From JBGRQB01 sp041725875 (lineage in GTDB: Bacteria; Bacteroidota; Ignavibacteria; Ignavibacteriales; Melioribacteraceae): 42,378 nucleotides of DNA. The stretch spans positions 1 through 42,378 of the forward strand of contig JBGRQB010000017.1 in the NCBI GenBank assembly GCA_041725875.1, in the 5' to 3' direction. This document shows positions 9,258 to 18,180 of the stretch, in pieces; positions within the stretch are counted from its first letter, which is position 1; each line of letters starts with the position of its first letter. Position numbers and translations under genes: made by a program. The notes below the pieces were generated by a model. It was not told the origin of the DNA and searched no databases. It saw nothing but the letters and a program-made list of their open reading frames with translations.

Positions 9258-10121
9258 ATGGAATTGACATTTTTAATAGCAATCGCAACTATGGGCGGAC
9301 TCGGGTTCCTGTTTGCCGGCGGACTTGCTATTGCAGATAAAAAACTTAGAGTAGAAGAAAATCCATTAATTGGTAAAGTAAACGATGCTTTGCCGGGCGC
9401 CAATTGCGGTGCCTGCGGTAAAGCGGGATGTTATGATTTTGCTGTTAACGTTGTTGACGGTAAAGCCGAAGTTAACGGATGCCCTGTTGGCGGTCCTGAT
9501 TGCGCTGAAGCATTAGCAAAAATTATGGGCGTTGATGCCGGATCAAGTGTTAAAATGGTTGCAAGAATTCTTTGCAGCGGCGGCCATAATGAAGCAGCTC
9601 TTAAAGATGCAAATTATGACGGCCCGACAAAATGTAGTGCTCAGGTATTTGTATCAGGCGGAAATAAAGCTTGTACATATAGTTGTCTGGGCGGCGGCGA
9701 TTGTGTTGACGCTTGTAACTTTAACGCAATATTTATGAATGAAAACGGTTTGCCGGAAGTTGTTGATGAATTATGTACCGGTTGTCAGGCTTGTATGAAA
9801 GCTTGTCCGAGAAACATAATTGAAATGCATCCTATTGACAGAGAATTACATGTATATTGCCGAAACCATGACGATCCAAAAACATCTAAACAGGTGTGTA
9901 AAGTTGCCTGTATTGGTTGCGGTATATGTGCCCGTCCGTCAGAAGGCGGAATTGCAATTGATAACGGCCTTGCAGTAATTAATCACGATACAGTTAATAA
10001 TGATTTAATACCAGTTGCAAAATGCCCTACAAAAGCAATTGATTTTATCAGCAACCGCAGAGTTGAAGTAATTGAAGAAGAAATAAAAGAAGAAGTAACC
10101 GAAGAAAAATCGGAAGCTTAA
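9258..10121 (+). CDS. rnfB: Rnf complex subunit B (multi-Fe-S ferredoxin-like subunit)
   Basis: RnfB carries electrons from soluble ferredoxin into the membrane part of Rnf. It has an N-terminal membrane helix (residues 3-26), then a 4Fe-4S domain with C50-x2-C53-x4-C58-x16-C75, then a ferredoxin-like pair (CTYSC...CVDAC and CTGCQACMKACP), then a C-terminal ferredoxin-like module. In the last module C214, C218, C221, C224 and C256 are present, but the position of the usual fourth cysteine is Ser228 and the three cysteines expected before the final CP are Val246, Asp249 and Pro252. One of its two clusters is therefore probably absent. A short Glu/Lys-rich tail ends the protein. GAGGT precedes the ATG. 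Last rnf gene; the RseC-like gene follows after 12 bases. Confidence 0.95.
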   Translation: MELTFLIAIATMGGLGFLFAGGLAIADKKLRVEENPLIGKVNDALPGANCGACGKAGCYDFAVNVVDGKAEVNGCPVGGPDCAEALAKIMGVDAGSSVKMVARILCSGGHNEAALKDANYDGPTKCSAQVFVSGGNKACTYSCLGGGDCVDACNFNAIFMNENGLPEVVDELCTGCQACMKACPRNIIEMHPIDRELHVYCRNHDDPKTSKQVCKVACIGCGICARPSEGGIAIDNGLAVINHDTVNNDLIPVAKCPTKAIDFISNRRVEVIEEEIKEEVTEEKSEA

Positions 10122-10133
10122 AACAGGAAATAT

Positions 10134-10625
10134 ATGAGTGATCAGGAATTAAATACAATTGGTAAAGAAGAAGTTTTTGAAGAAGGATTTGTAGTTTCCA
10201 TAGAAGAAGGTTATGCTCACATAGATGTAACTGAAGGAGGAGATTGCGAAGCCTGTAATGCAAGAGCTTTTTGTAAGCCTAAGGATGATTCAAGATTACT
10301 CACTGTTGTTGATCCGCTTGGTGTTAAACCGGGCGACAAAATTAGATTTAAGATTGGGGGCTCCACACTGTTTAAAGCCAGTCTGCTGCTTTACGGAGTC
10401 CCCCTTATTATATTGGTTGGCGGTATTTTAACCGGAATGGAACTATTTTCGGAATTACCAAAAACCGAAGCATATGCCTTTCTTTTAGGCGCTGTTTCAA
10501 CAGCGTTATATTACGGGATAATATTTCTTTATGGTAAAATATTTAAACAAGATAATTCTATGCCTGTAATAGCCTCGATAATTAAACCGGAAAAAAGTGC
10601 TTCAAGTGAAAATTGCAACATTTAG
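10134..10625 (+). CDS. RseC/MucC-family membrane protein
   Basis: Members of this family are small inner-membrane proteins first known as RseC (sigma-E locus, SoxR-reducing system) in Enterobacteria. They are commonly found next to rnf genes in Bacteroidota. This one has an N-terminal soluble part with a cysteine motif C38-x2-C41-x5-C47, which may bind a metal or Fe-S cluster, and two membrane helices (about residues 80-102 and 112-135) ending in a short basic tail. Its position 12 bases after rnfB implies it belongs to the same operon and may help assemble or reduce the Rnf complex. No sigma factor or SoxR gene is nearby, so the name of the enterobacterial pathway should not be transferred. 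Confidence 0.85.
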   Translation: MSDQELNTIGKEEVFEEGFVVSIEEGYAHIDVTEGGDCEACNARAFCKPKDDSRLLTVVDPLGVKPGDKIRFKIGGSTLFKASLLLYGVPLIILVGGILTGMELFSELPKTEAYAFLLGAVSTALYYGIIFLYGKIFKQDNSMPVIASIIKPEKSASSENCNI

Positions 10626-10697
10626 CGGTATAATTTGCTGTTACAAAAAGTATTTCCTTCTCAAAATGATACATCACTACCTTTAAAAACCCTCAAA

Positions 10698-10725
10698 AAC
10701 AGCTTATTTCAAAGAATTAGCTGTT
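10698..10725. other. Imperfect hairpin in the rnf-rseC to kinase gap
   Basis: Arms AACAGCT (10698-10704) and AGCTGTT (10719-10725) form a 7-bp stem with partly pairing interior. No T tract follows, so it is a weak terminator candidate at best. The rest of 10626-10872 shows a TTGACA at 10737-10742 that could be a -35 element for the downstream kinase, but no good -10 at 17 bases. Confidence 0.35.
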
Positions 10726-10872
10726 GGCATTGTATTTGACACTCCTGGTACGAATTGAAATTTTGGGATTAAGCAGGAACAGATAACAATTTCAATAAAA
10801 AGTTGTGATCTGGCGCAATTAAAATAACCTCCTAAATCTCGAAAATTAGAGACAATTTTTTCAGGAAGGAAA

Positions 10873-12474
10873 ATGTACAGAGATTCATACTTAATTAACA
10901 AAATCAGAAAATCATTGCCTATCCCGATTTTTGAAACTACTGACCTGGCATTATGTGTTACTGATAGCGACGGAATAATTGTAACGGTAAACAACGCTTT
11001 TTGCAGTTTAACAGGATTCGAAAAAAAGGAATTAGTTAATAAAAGCTTCACAATTCTTGTGGGAGAAGAGGATAGAACCAAAGCTCTTAAAGATCACGAA
11101 GATTTTATTTTGAATGATATCTTTATTAAGAAAGAATCTCACATCTACACAAAAGAAAACGTAAAAGTTACTACCAGAGAAACAAATGTAAAGTTTAATG
11201 ACTCAGATTTTATTAAATATAGATTAACCTCATTTACTGACGCATCTACTATGACAAACGGCGAATATATCAAATCTATTTTGTTTCGTATTTCTCAGAT
11301 TGTTCATAACACAGACGATCTGCAGGAAATTTATTCTAAAGTTCACGATATGATTTCTACAATTATGCCGGCGGACAATCTTTTAATTTCAAGGAAAGAT
11401 AAAAACGGAAAACATCTTGTTGAGTATAATTCCTATGAAAATCAGTTACAGGATTCGGAAAGCTTCAACAAAGAACAGATCGGTTTTATTGAATACCTTG
11501 AAAACAGAAGAAACTCCGAACTTATTGTTAAAAAACAGATTGAGAAATTAATAGAAGAAGAAAAAATACTTCCTCTTACCACTATTCCTCAACTTGTTTT
11601 ATCGGTTCCTCTTACTGCAAAAGGGAAAAATTTTGGCGTAATTATATTACAGAGTTACACAGATATAAATGCCTATTGTGAATCGAAAAAGCAGATTATG
11701 GATTTTATAGCAACTCAGTTATCCAGAGTGCTTGAAAGAAAAATTTATGAAGAAGAATTAATTGATGCCCGAAACAGAGCAATAGAATCTGAAAAAACAA
11801 AATCAGCATTTCTCTCCCAAATGTCGCACGAAATAAGAACGCCGTTGAATGCAATATTAAGCTTTAGTAATCTTATAAAAAGTGAAATCGAAGAAAATAT
11901 CACTTCTGAAATTGCCGAATGTTTTGAAATGATAGACAGAGGCGGCAGAAGATTAATCAGAACTTTTGATTTAATATTAAATACTGCCGGTATTCAAAAA
12001 GGTGATTACAAACCGGAATACACAAAAATTTCACTTGTATCAGATATTATTCGTCCGCTGATATCAAGATATGTGATAAAAGCATCCGAAAAAAGTCTGG
12101 CCCTTTCCCTAATTGATAATGCAGTCTCTCCGGCTGTTGAAGCAGATTTCTGCTCACTTAATCAGGTATTTATAAATCTCATTGAAAATGCCATTAAGTA
12201 CACCGAGTTCGGAAAAATTGACATAATAGTTGATTATACGCCGGAAAGGAAACTTCGGGTTGAAATAATAGACACTGGCATTGGTATAGATGAGAACTTC
12301 TTACCACATATTTTTTCTAACTTTACCCAGGAAGAAACAGGGTATACAAGGAAATATGACGGAAACGGACTAGGATTAGCAGTTGTTAAAGCTTATGCCG
12401 AAATAAACAACCTTACAATTTCTGTTAAAAGCAAAAAAGGTGAAGGAACTAAATTTACTATAATCTTCAACTAG
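10873..12474 (+). CDS. Soluble PAS-GAF sensor histidine kinase
   Basis: Sensor kinase without any membrane segment, so it probably reads a cytoplasmic signal. A PAS domain covers about residues 15-125 (LCVTDSDGIIVTVNNAFCS), a GAF-like domain about 130-275, and a short coiled coil leads into HisKA (LSQMSHEIRTPLNAIL) with His319. The ATPase domain has an N-box (NLIENAIKY, N439), a DTGIGID box and a GNGLGLAVV box. AGGAAGG precedes the ATG. It stands alone between the rnf-rseC operon and the PpiD-like gene, with no response regulator beside it. It therefore looks like an orphan kinase, and its ligand cannot be inferred. Confidence 0.92.
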   Translation: MYRDSYLINKIRKSLPIPIFETTDLALCVTDSDGIIVTVNNAFCSLTGFEKKELVNKSFTILVGEEDRTKALKDHEDFILNDIFIKKESHIYTKENVKVTTRETNVKFNDSDFIKYRLTSFTDASTMTNGEYIKSILFRISQIVHNTDDLQEIYSKVHDMISTIMPADNLLISRKDKNGKHLVEYNSYENQLQDSESFNKEQIGFIEYLENRRNSELIVKKQIEKLIEEEKILPLTTIPQLVLSVPLTAKGKNFGVIILQSYTDINAYCESKKQIMDFIATQLSRVLERKIYEEELIDARNRAIESEKTKSAFLSQMSHEIRTPLNAILSFSNLIKSEIEENITSEIAECFEMIDRGGRRLIRTFDLILNTAGIQKGDYKPEYTKISLVSDIIRPLISRYVIKASEKSLALSLIDNAVSPAVEADFCSLNQVFINLIENAIKYTEFGKIDIIVDYTPERKLRVEIIDTGIGIDENFLPHIFSNFTQEETGYTRKYDGNGLGLAVVKAYAEINNLTISVKSKKGEGTKFTIIFN

Positions 12475-12602
12475 ATCGTTTAGTTTAATTTATTCTGCCG
12501 GAGCATATCTTCGTCCAAAAAAATCATTGCTTTTAAGCGATTCTTCCTCTATTTTTGAATTCTGAATTATTTCAAATCTTTAATTGGAGGTATTAGACCA
12601 TT

Positions 12603-14681
12603 ATGGGTATGATGGCTAAGATGCGGAGTTTAGCTCCTTGGTTTATTATTACGGTCGGTGGATTATTTGTTGTGTTTATGATTTTATCAGATTCAAAACT
12701 GGATCAGGTAATAGGACTTAGAAGCAACAATGTTGGTAGTATTGATGGAATCGAAATCAGTTATCCTCAATTTGCTCAGGCTGTTGACAATTACGAAAAA
12801 CAATTGGCTGCACAGCAGGGCAGAGAAGTTGACCCTAACAGAAGACCGATGATAAGAAACCAGGTATGGGATCAGTTCATTACTCAGAGAGTTTTGGAAA
12901 ACAAAATTGAAGAGTATGGAATTGTTGTTACTGACGAAGAAATTTATGATGCCATAATGGGTGACAATCCTCCTGAATATTTAAAAAGAGATTTTGTCGA
13001 TTCAACAGGTAACTTTAACAGAACTCTTTATGAAACTGCTCTTAAAGATCCTAGAAACAAACAATTATTAATTTCAATTGAAGAAGGTATAAGAGAAGAA
13101 AAGAAACGTGAAAAATTGATGGATTATCTTACTGCATCAATTAACGTTACTGATGAAGAAGTTAAAGAAAACTTTTTGAGAAGAAATACTGAAATGGCTG
13201 CTGAATTTGTAAGAGTAAGCACTAACTCAGTTAACGATTCTGCCATCACTTATAATGACAGCGATCTTAAAGATTATTACAATAAAAATAAAGAAAGCTA
13301 CAAAATTCACGAATCCAGAAAAATTAAATATGTTTTCTTCCGTAAAGAAGCTTCTGCAGCTGATACAAACTACGTGAAAGAAAATATGTTTGACCATAAA
13401 AAGAAATTAACTGCTGAACCTGGAAATTTCAAAACCTATGTTGAAATTTATTCAAACAAACCATACTCAGTTGATACGCTTTCAATAAGCCAGTTACCTA
13501 CCCAATCTGTAGATGCACTTGTTAAAGCCGATAAAAATAACGTTGTTGGCCCTGTTTTAACAAGAGAAGGATATATCCTTTACAACTTGCTTGATAAAAC
13601 AAAATCTCAGCTTCAGGTAAAAGCATCTCACATTCTGATTAAAGGTTCTGATGCAAAAGCTAAAAAAGAAGCTAATGACATCTACAACCAGTTGAAAAGT
13701 GGCGCTGATTTTGAAGAATTGGCAAAAGCTAAAAGTCAGGACGGTTCTGCAAGCAGAGGCGGAGATTTAGGTTGGTTCCAGGAAGGAAGAATGGTTGAAG
13801 ATTTCTGGAAAGCTTGTAAAAAAGCAAAAGTTAACAAAGTAACCAGACCGGTTAAAACTCAATTCGGTTATCACATAATTAAAGTAACAGAAAAAACAAG
13901 CAAAGCATTTGTTGTTGAACAAATTGTTAATAAAATTGAAGTTTCCGGTACTACTACTGACAGACTTCACGAAAAAGCAAATGATTTTTCTTTCCTAGCT
14001 GATAAATATGGTTTTGATAAAGAAGTTGAAGAACTTAAATATACAGCAATTGAATCAATGCAGTTTGCCGAAGCATCAGGTTTTGTGCCTGGTATCGGAT
14101 ACAATATGGCATTAGTTAAATTTGCTTTTGAAAACGGTATCGGTTCAATTTCTCCTGCATTTACAGTTAACGGAAATTATGTTGTTGCAACTGTAACAGA
14201 AGAAATTGCAGAAGGATACAGAAGTTTTGAAGAGTCAAAAGGATCAATCAAAAGTGCTGTTATTCGCGAAAAGAAAATAGCAAAAGCAGTTGAACTTGCT
14301 GAACTTATCAAAAAAGGAATTGAAGGTTCTGGCAATATGGATGATGCCAAAGTTGTTTTCCCACAGGCATTTGTAACAACTGTTGAAAAATTTGACGGTA
14401 TGAACACAATAGTTGGTATCGGAAGAGAAGCTGCGGTTTCTGAAGCTGCATTAACTGCTGAATTAAATAAAGTTTCCGGCCCTGTTCAGGGTAATATGGG
14501 TGCTTATTTAATTAAAGTAACTTCAAGAACTCCTTTTGATGAAACTAACTTTAATGTGCAAAAAGGCGGGTTAAAAACTCAGCTTGTAAGCTCAAAGAAA
14601 AACAACTATTTCAGAGAATGGTTAGCTCAGGCTAAAAAAGAAATAGATGTTGAAGATAACAGATATCAATTCTTCAGATAG
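12603..14681 (+). CDS. ppiD: PpiD-like membrane-anchored peptidyl-prolyl isomerase/chaperone
   Basis: Periplasmic folding factor anchored by one N-terminal helix (about residues 12-29). A SurA_N/PpiD-type chaperone domain (about 40-200) is followed by a degenerate rotamase-like repeat (about 230-335) and then a canonical parvulin domain at about 340-430, with the KASHILI motif (His343), GGDLGWF and FGYHIIKV (His424). A further poorly conserved helical and rotamase-like region ends the protein at 692 aa, longer than E. coli PpiD (623). A GGAGGT lies 11 bases before the ATG. Two more in-frame ATGs follow within 4 codons, so the exact start may differ by a few residues. Single-gene unit closed by a strong terminator. 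Confidence 0.88.
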   Translation: MGMMAKMRSLAPWFIITVGGLFVVFMILSDSKLDQVIGLRSNNVGSIDGIEISYPQFAQAVDNYEKQLAAQQGREVDPNRRPMIRNQVWDQFITQRVLENKIEEYGIVVTDEEIYDAIMGDNPPEYLKRDFVDSTGNFNRTLYETALKDPRNKQLLISIEEGIREEKKREKLMDYLTASINVTDEEVKENFLRRNTEMAAEFVRVSTNSVNDSAITYNDSDLKDYYNKNKESYKIHESRKIKYVFFRKEASAADTNYVKENMFDHKKKLTAEPGNFKTYVEIYSNKPYSVDTLSISQLPTQSVDALVKADKNNVVGPVLTREGYILYNLLDKTKSQLQVKASHILIKGSDAKAKKEANDIYNQLKSGADFEELAKAKSQDGSASRGGDLGWFQEGRMVEDFWKACKKAKVNKVTRPVKTQFGYHIIKVTEKTSKAFVVEQIVNKIEVSGTTTDRLHEKANDFSFLADKYGFDKEVEELKYTAIESMQFAEASGFVPGIGYNMALVKFAFENGIGSISPAFTVNGNYVVATVTEEIAEGYRSFEESKGSIKSAVIREKKIAKAVELAELIKKGIEGSGNMDDAKVVFPQAFVTTVEKFDGMNTIVGIGREAAVSEAALTAELNKVSGPVQGNMGAYLIKVTSRTPFDETNFNVQKGGLKTQLVSSKKNNYFREWLAQAKKEIDVEDNRYQFFR

Positions 14682-14700
14682 AAAATAGATTTTTACTCCG

Positions 14701-14740
14701 GCGGTTAATTGAACTCAGGTTTGGTTAACCGCTTTTTTTT
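14701..14740 (+). terminator. Rho-independent terminator after the ppiD-like gene
   Basis: Stem GCGGTTAA (14701-14708) pairs with TTAACCGC (14725-14732), directly followed by eight T residues. Textbook form. Confidence 0.92.
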
Positions 14741-14799
14741 AAACTAAAAGTTTAAGTTTTTTTATATTCACTACTTACATTATAGTAAAATAGAAGAGA

Positions 14800-15339
14800 A
14801 TGACTGAAAGATTATATCTAACCGGATTTATGACTTGCGGGAAAAGTACTATCGGACCTATTTTAGCCAATACTTTAGGCTGGAATTTTTATGATCTGGA
14901 TGATGTAATTGAAGAACTGGAAGGTATGACAGTTGTCGAAATATTTAAAGCAAAAGGTGAAAAATATTTCAGAGAACTTGAAACCGCAACTCTTGATAAA
15001 CTTTCTGCAGAACATAATACAATTATTGCACTCGGCGGCGGAACAATGGCCAACGAAAAAAATGTTGAAATTATGAAACAGTCCGGTAAAATAATTTACC
15101 TGAAAGTCTCACCCGAAATGATTTATAAAAGAATCAAAAATAAAATCGACCGACCACTTTTTCGTGACCTTGTATTAGAAGAAAAACCAAAAGAAGATTT
15201 TATAGAGAGAATTCTTGAAATATTGGATGAAAGAGAGAAATACTACCGACTCGCAGATATGGTAGTTGAATCTGAAGATAAGCCGCTTGGAATTACCGTT
15301 GACACAATTGCCAGAGAGTTAAAAAGAAGAGGCTTATAA
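14800..15339 (+). CDS. aroK: Shikimate kinase
   Basis: Phosphorylates shikimate with ATP in the pathway to chorismate and aromatic amino acids. The Walker A loop is G9-FMTC-G14-K15-S16. Asp34 in DLDD and Arg58 in KYFRELE fit the shikimate site, LGGGT (78-82) is the conserved substrate-binding glycine stretch, and the RPLF segment near residue 118 belongs to the LID. Its 179 aa is the normal length. aroB follows 25 bases downstream, giving two steps of the same pathway in one transcript. Confidence 0.95.
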   Translation: MTERLYLTGFMTCGKSTIGPILANTLGWNFYDLDDVIEELEGMTVVEIFKAKGEKYFRELETATLDKLSAEHNTIIALGGGTMANEKNVEIMKQSGKIIYLKVSPEMIYKRIKNKIDRPLFRDLVLEEKPKEDFIERILEILDEREKYYRLADMVVESEDKPLGITVDTIARELKRRGL

Positions 15340-15364
15340 ATCTGGAAAACATACGGAAAGTATA

Positions 15365-16456
15365 ATGAAAAATATAAAAATAGAATTACCTGAAAATCCT
15401 TATACTGTTAAAACAGGAAAAAAAGTTTTTCCTGATCTTTTGAAAGAGATAAAAAAACTGAAAACTCACAAAAACCTTTTTGTGATTGTTGATTCAAATG
15501 TTTTCAAAATCTATAAATCCCAAATTGATGACCTCTTTTCTGACTACCCTGAAAAATGTTTTGTCCAAAAAGTAAAAGTTACAGAAAAAACAAAAAGTTT
15601 CGAAACAGTTAATTCTCTGTATAGCAAACTTATTGCAAAACAGTTTGGCCGCGATACTCTTATAATTGCAATAGGGGGCGGTATTTTAGGCGATGTAGCC
15701 GGTTTTGTTGCTGCAACCTATATGCGCGGAATTCCTTTTGTACAGGTTCCTACAACAATTTTAGCAGCTGTTGACAGCTCAGTTGGAGGAAAGACTGGAA
15801 TTAATTTTGACAACACAAAAAATATTGTCGGTGCTTTTCATCAGCCTGAAATGGTTTTAATTGATACGGAATTTTTTAACACTTTACCTGAAGAAGAAAT
15901 TATTTGCGGATTAGGTGAAATTGCTAAATATGCTTTACTGACTGACGATAAATTTTTCAGTTATATAAACAAAAATTTTGAAAAAATAATTTCTCTGGAT
16001 GCAGCTTTCCTTCAGAAAGTTATTTCTGTCTCGGTTAATTATAAAGCTTCCGTTGTAATTGCCGATGAAAAAGAAAACGGAATAAGAAAATTACTTAATC
16101 TGGGACACACATTTGCTCATGCAATTGAAGTGGAACAGAATCATAAAATTAAACATGGACAGGCAGTTGTTGTTGGTATTACCTGTGCTTGTTATCTTGC
16201 CAATAAACTCGGCTATTTCGACGATAAACTCCTTGAGAAATATTTATCTCTGCTGGTTAAATTCAGAGAATTCATCGAAATCGAAACTTTTGATATTAAA
16301 AAACTTTTCGCATTGATGAACCGAGACAAAAAAAACAGAGATAACAAAATTAAATTTGTGCTGCCTGTTACAACCGGAAATATTTTAATTGATGTAACTG
16401 CTTCAAAAGAAGATGTTATCTATTCACTTGAAAACGGAATTAATCTTTTTGTATGA
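15365..16456 (+). CDS. aroB: 3-dehydroquinate synthase
   Basis: Converts DAHP to 3-dehydroquinate using NAD+ and a divalent metal. The NAD-binding glycine motif is IGGGILGD (103-110). The signature RGIPFVQVPTT and DSSVGGKTGIN (about 121-147) is intact. Metal ligands fit Glu185 (GLGEIAK), His248 (LNLGHTFAHA) and His264 (KIKHGQ). Its 363 aa is standard. Its TGA overlaps the ATG of the next gene (ATGA), so the third gene is probably co-translated although it is not part of the shikimate pathway. Confidence 0.96.
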   Translation: MKNIKIELPENPYTVKTGKKVFPDLLKEIKKLKTHKNLFVIVDSNVFKIYKSQIDDLFSDYPEKCFVQKVKVTEKTKSFETVNSLYSKLIAKQFGRDTLIIAIGGGILGDVAGFVAATYMRGIPFVQVPTTILAAVDSSVGGKTGINFDNTKNIVGAFHQPEMVLIDTEFFNTLPEEEIICGLGEIAKYALLTDDKFFSYINKNFEKIISLDAAFLQKVISVSVNYKASVVIADEKENGIRKLLNLGHTFAHAIEVEQNHKIKHGQAVVVGITCACYLANKLGYFDDKLLEKYLSLLVKFREFIEIETFDIKKLFALMNRDKKNRDNKIKFVLPVTTGNILIDVTASKEDVIYSLENGINLFV

Positions 16457-18162
16457 ACCGGATTATTATGAATAAATCTCACCTGCTTCTTATATTTTTG
16501 TGTCTTACGATTTCGCTATTTTCACAAAACCGTGAAAGAGAAACCAGAGCCGTCTGGGTTACTACAAATTTTCAGCTGGACTGGCCTCCCAAGACTTTTG
16601 ATGCCGAGGCTCAGAAAAAAGCATTAATAGAAATTTTTGATAAAATTAAATTTCTCAAATTAAACACTGTTTATTTTCAGGTAAGAAGCAGCGGAACCGT
16701 TCTGTTTAATTCATCTTACGAAGATTATCCTTTCTTTTTAACCGGAAGCTTTGAAGAAAAACCTTCTTACGATCCACTTGAATTTGCAATTCAGGAAGCA
16801 CGTAAACGAGGACTCCAAATTCACGCCTGGGTAAATGTGATGAGATGCTATGCAAGTGAAGCAGGAATTGATCTCGAAAACCCAAAACATCTTTACAACA
16901 AAAAACCGGAATGGATTATCTCAAAAGGTTATGGCGATAAAACACAAGGATGGCTGAATCCCGGAGTTTTTAATGCCAGAGCTTATCTTATAGATTTATT
17001 TGCCGAAATAATTGAAAAATATGATGTTGACGGACTGCATCTTGATTTTATGCGCTATCCGGGAAAAGATTTTAATGATGCAGATACTTATGAAAAATCT
17101 GAATCTGAATCTGAACTTGATAGAGATGACTGGAGACGAGAAAACATAAACAAGTTTCTGCAGGTTTTATATATCAGATCAAAACTGATTAGAGATGATG
17201 TAAAAATTGGTGTTACTCCGATCGGGATTCATAAAAATAAACCAAATGCTTCCGGTATGCAGGGATATTATGATGTTTATCAGGAATCTGGAAAATGGCT
17301 TGATGAAAAATATATAGATTACATCGTTCCTCAGATTTACTGGAATCTGGAAAACAATCCTAAATTTGATCTTCTTGCCGAAGATTGGAAAGAGAGAGCA
17401 GGGGACAGAAAAGTTATTTTGGGAATTGCAGCTTACAAACCGGAAGTGAAAAAAGAGATTCAGGAATTGATCGATGTTTCCAGAAATAAAAATGCTGACG
17501 GAGTAGCTTTTTTCAGATATCAAAATATAGCTGATTATGACAAACCGCTTTTTGAGCACAACTCGCTTCCTTCTGAAATGCCCTGGTTAAAAAGTGAAAT
17601 GCCTTCACTTAATATGGAACTGAATTACGATTTTCTTGATAAAGAAAAAAATCTTGTGAAGTTTCACTGGAATAAGAATGAAAATTTTAATCACGGATAT
17701 TATCTGTTGGTGAAATCTTCAGGAAAAAATTTCACAATGGATGATGTTGTTATCACGGTTCCGGCCGATAAAACATCTGTTATTCTGAATATCAAAAACC
17801 CTAAACAGCTCAGTTATAAATTCTCTTTAAGAGCTATGGACAGAATTTATAATTTATCTGAAGAAATAAGTAATGAAGTAAAGGTATATCCCGGCAGATT
17901 GGAAGAGTTACAGAAACTGAGTGAAGATTTTGTAAAACCCAGACTCGTAAAAGAGAGTGACGGTAAACTGAAATTATTATTAAATATCAAAAAATCAGAG
18001 TTAATAGAAGTTTATCACGTTGCCGGAGAAGAGGAAGTTTTGATTTTTTCAGAATTTATTAACAGCGGAAAAAATGTAATGCAGCTTCCTGATACAAACT
18101 ATTCGGTGTTAAAGATAAAATATAAATCATCAAAAAAAGAAGTTAAACTTAACCTGAGATAA
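16453..18162 (+). CDS. Secreted GHL10-family glycoside hydrolase-like protein
   Basis: Related to the YngK/DUF187 family (glycosyl hydrolase-like 10), whose members are thought to act on cell-wall glycans. A signal peptide (LLLIFLCLTISLFSQ) is followed by a TIM-barrel with the family motifs RAVWVTT, YFQVRSSGTVLF, IHAWVNVMR, GLHLDFMRYPG and YIVPQIYW; acidic residues in the fourth and fifth motifs are candidate catalytic residues. Residues about 390-569 look like two beta-sandwich (fibronectin III-like) modules. The start at 16453 overlaps aroB by four bases; a second in-frame ATG at 16468 would give a more compact signal peptide and is equally possible. Substrate not known. The 3' end carries the terminator that serves uvrA on the opposite strand. 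Confidence 0.88.
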   Translation: MNRIIMNKSHLLLIFLCLTISLFSQNRERETRAVWVTTNFQLDWPPKTFDAEAQKKALIEIFDKIKFLKLNTVYFQVRSSGTVLFNSSYEDYPFFLTGSFEEKPSYDPLEFAIQEARKRGLQIHAWVNVMRCYASEAGIDLENPKHLYNKKPEWIISKGYGDKTQGWLNPGVFNARAYLIDLFAEIIEKYDVDGLHLDFMRYPGKDFNDADTYEKSESESELDRDDWRRENINKFLQVLYIRSKLIRDDVKIGVTPIGIHKNKPNASGMQGYYDVYQESGKWLDEKYIDYIVPQIYWNLENNPKFDLLAEDWKERAGDRKVILGIAAYKPEVKKEIQELIDVSRNKNADGVAFFRYQNIADYDKPLFEHNSLPSEMPWLKSEMPSLNMELNYDFLDKEKNLVKFHWNKNENFNHGYYLLVKSSGKNFTMDDVVITVPADKTSVILNIKNPKQLSYKFSLRAMDRIYNLSEEISNEVKVYPGRLEELQKLSEDFVKPRLVKESDGKLKLLLNIKKSELIEVYHVAGEEEVLIFSEFINSGKNVMQLPDTNYSVLKIKYKSSKKEVKLNLR

Positions 18163-18173
18163 AGTTTAACTTC
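18131..18173 (-). terminator. Terminator of uvrA, embedded in the end of the convergent GHL10 gene
   Basis: A perfect 12-bp inverted repeat, GAAGTTAAACTT (18139-18150) and AAGTTTAACTTC (18162-18173), has an 11-base loop that contains the GHL10 stop codon. Read leftward from uvrA, the stem is followed by TCTTTTTTTG, a proper U tract. Read rightward there is no immediate T run, so it should work mainly for uvrA but could also stop the GHL10 transcript. Confidence 0.8.
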
Positions 18174-18180
18174 CTTCACA

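Noticed and set aside
10704..11081. Open frame of 125 codons on the minus strand at the kinase start
   Set aside because: It overlaps the PAS domain of the kinase and has no recognisable domain or ribosome-binding site.
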